In this document: positions 63,439 to 64,000 of the stretch, in pieces
How positions within the stretch are numbered: the first letter of the stretch is position 1
Layout: each line of letters opens with the position of its first letter
Assembly (NCBI GenBank): GCA_905178155.1
Contig: CAJINV010000005.1
Location: 5,287,038-5,351,037, forward strand
From: Amoebophrya sp. A120
Lineage: Eukaryota; Sar; Dinophyceae; Syndiniales; Amoebophryaceae
DNA length: 64,000 bases
Reading direction: 5' to 3'
The notes under the pieces: generated by a model
What the model saw: only the letters and a program-made list of their open reading frames with translations
Told to the model about the DNA's origin: nothing
Database searches by the model: none
Translations under genes and position numbers: made by a program

Positions 63439-64000
63439 AGATCATGGGTGTTAAACGACGATAAGTCCTCTACGTATAATCGGTTTATCAAACACCAAAT
63501 TATGGCTACTTGCGAAGATGTCTCAAATTTGCAGAATCAACAAGAGATGAACAAACATCCTTGTCCTTCCCAATGGCTGCGAGAACCTGAAGCATGTTCC
63601 TTGTTCCGTGTTTGGAAGATTAGCAGCGTAGTTCTTGAGAAGTCTTCATGTATTTGATGGTCAACAACAACATTTCCTGTGGATGCTGAAACGAAAGACT
63701 GGGTGTTCTACTAATTCAATCTGGAACATCATCGCGAAACTGTTGCAGTGGTTTTTTTTTTTTGTTTGAGGTAGGAGCAAAAAGCACTATTACTGTAACT
63801 AGAACTACCTTGCGCGTGCTGCTGATATTTGTCAAGCGGGCGGCGGCTCCTGACGTCGGCGAGGAAAAGAAAGACGATCTCATTGTCGGTTAAGGTTTTT
63901 CTTTTGAAGTTGGGCGTTCTCAAATTATATCTGATCGTGAAAGTCGTGCTCATGATCGTCATCTTTGAAAGTTCGCCTGTTTTACTAGTACGATCGAACC
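63439..64000. other. Intergenic / 3' flank, no gene recognised
   Basis: AT-rich sequence after the last gene, no conserved frame to the window end. Confidence 0.5.

Overview
This window looks like nuclear DNA of a dinoflagellate-lineage alveolate, most likely a parasitic syndinian close to Amoebophrya. That is inferred from three things. Every gene I can support lies on the + strand. The exons encode ordinary eukaryotic proteins (cactin, mitochondrial ferredoxin, calmodulin, a protein kinase). Those exons are interrupted by about 93 short, hairpin-ended elements that behave as introns but lack GT-AG ends. Amoebophrya is known for such introner elements; no marker in the window proves the genus.

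Each introner has terminal inverted repeats (TIRs) running from TAT... to ...ATA, and usually sits between two copies of a 5-bp target-site duplication (TSD). Removing the element plus one TSD copy restores the reading frame. I sorted them by TIR into 13 families: A (34 copies, about 150 bp), B (26, about 260), C (7, about 285), D (5, about 315), E (4), F, H, I and J (3 each), G (2), and K, L and M (1 each). About 71 of 93 TSDs are perfect by eye. Conventional GT-AG introns are a small minority, roughly ten.

Layout: Cys-rich membrane protein (1160-2151); a tandemly duplicated upstream region (2806-4789) leading into a four-helix membrane protein (4767-6621); mitochondrial [2Fe-2S] ferredoxin (7382-9890); about 4 kb without a gene; protein kinase (about 13968-21721); a 2.7 kb gap; CACTIN (24411-33212; 24 exons, 22 introners); unknown protein (34379-36044); calmodulin (37047-38319); a 1,300-residue unknown protein (39135-46708; 18 exons, all 17 introns introners); a truncated duplicate of its middle (46819-49022); a 1,112-residue Asn/Gln/Gly-rich protein (51082-59146; 20 introners); a putatively myristoylated protein (60186-61703); and an intronless mitochondrial membrane protein (62878-63438).

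The genes do not form a pathway. The shared theme is genome colonisation by introners. The strongest evidence is the duplicated segment: near-identical exons in two copies carry completely different introner sets (seven versus four, none shared), and several empty sites show exactly what was inserted. Other notable events are introners sitting in a start codon and in a stop codon, a poly(A)-tailed insertion nested in an introner, and a duplicate bounded by an inside-out C-family introner and a 36-bp direct repeat.
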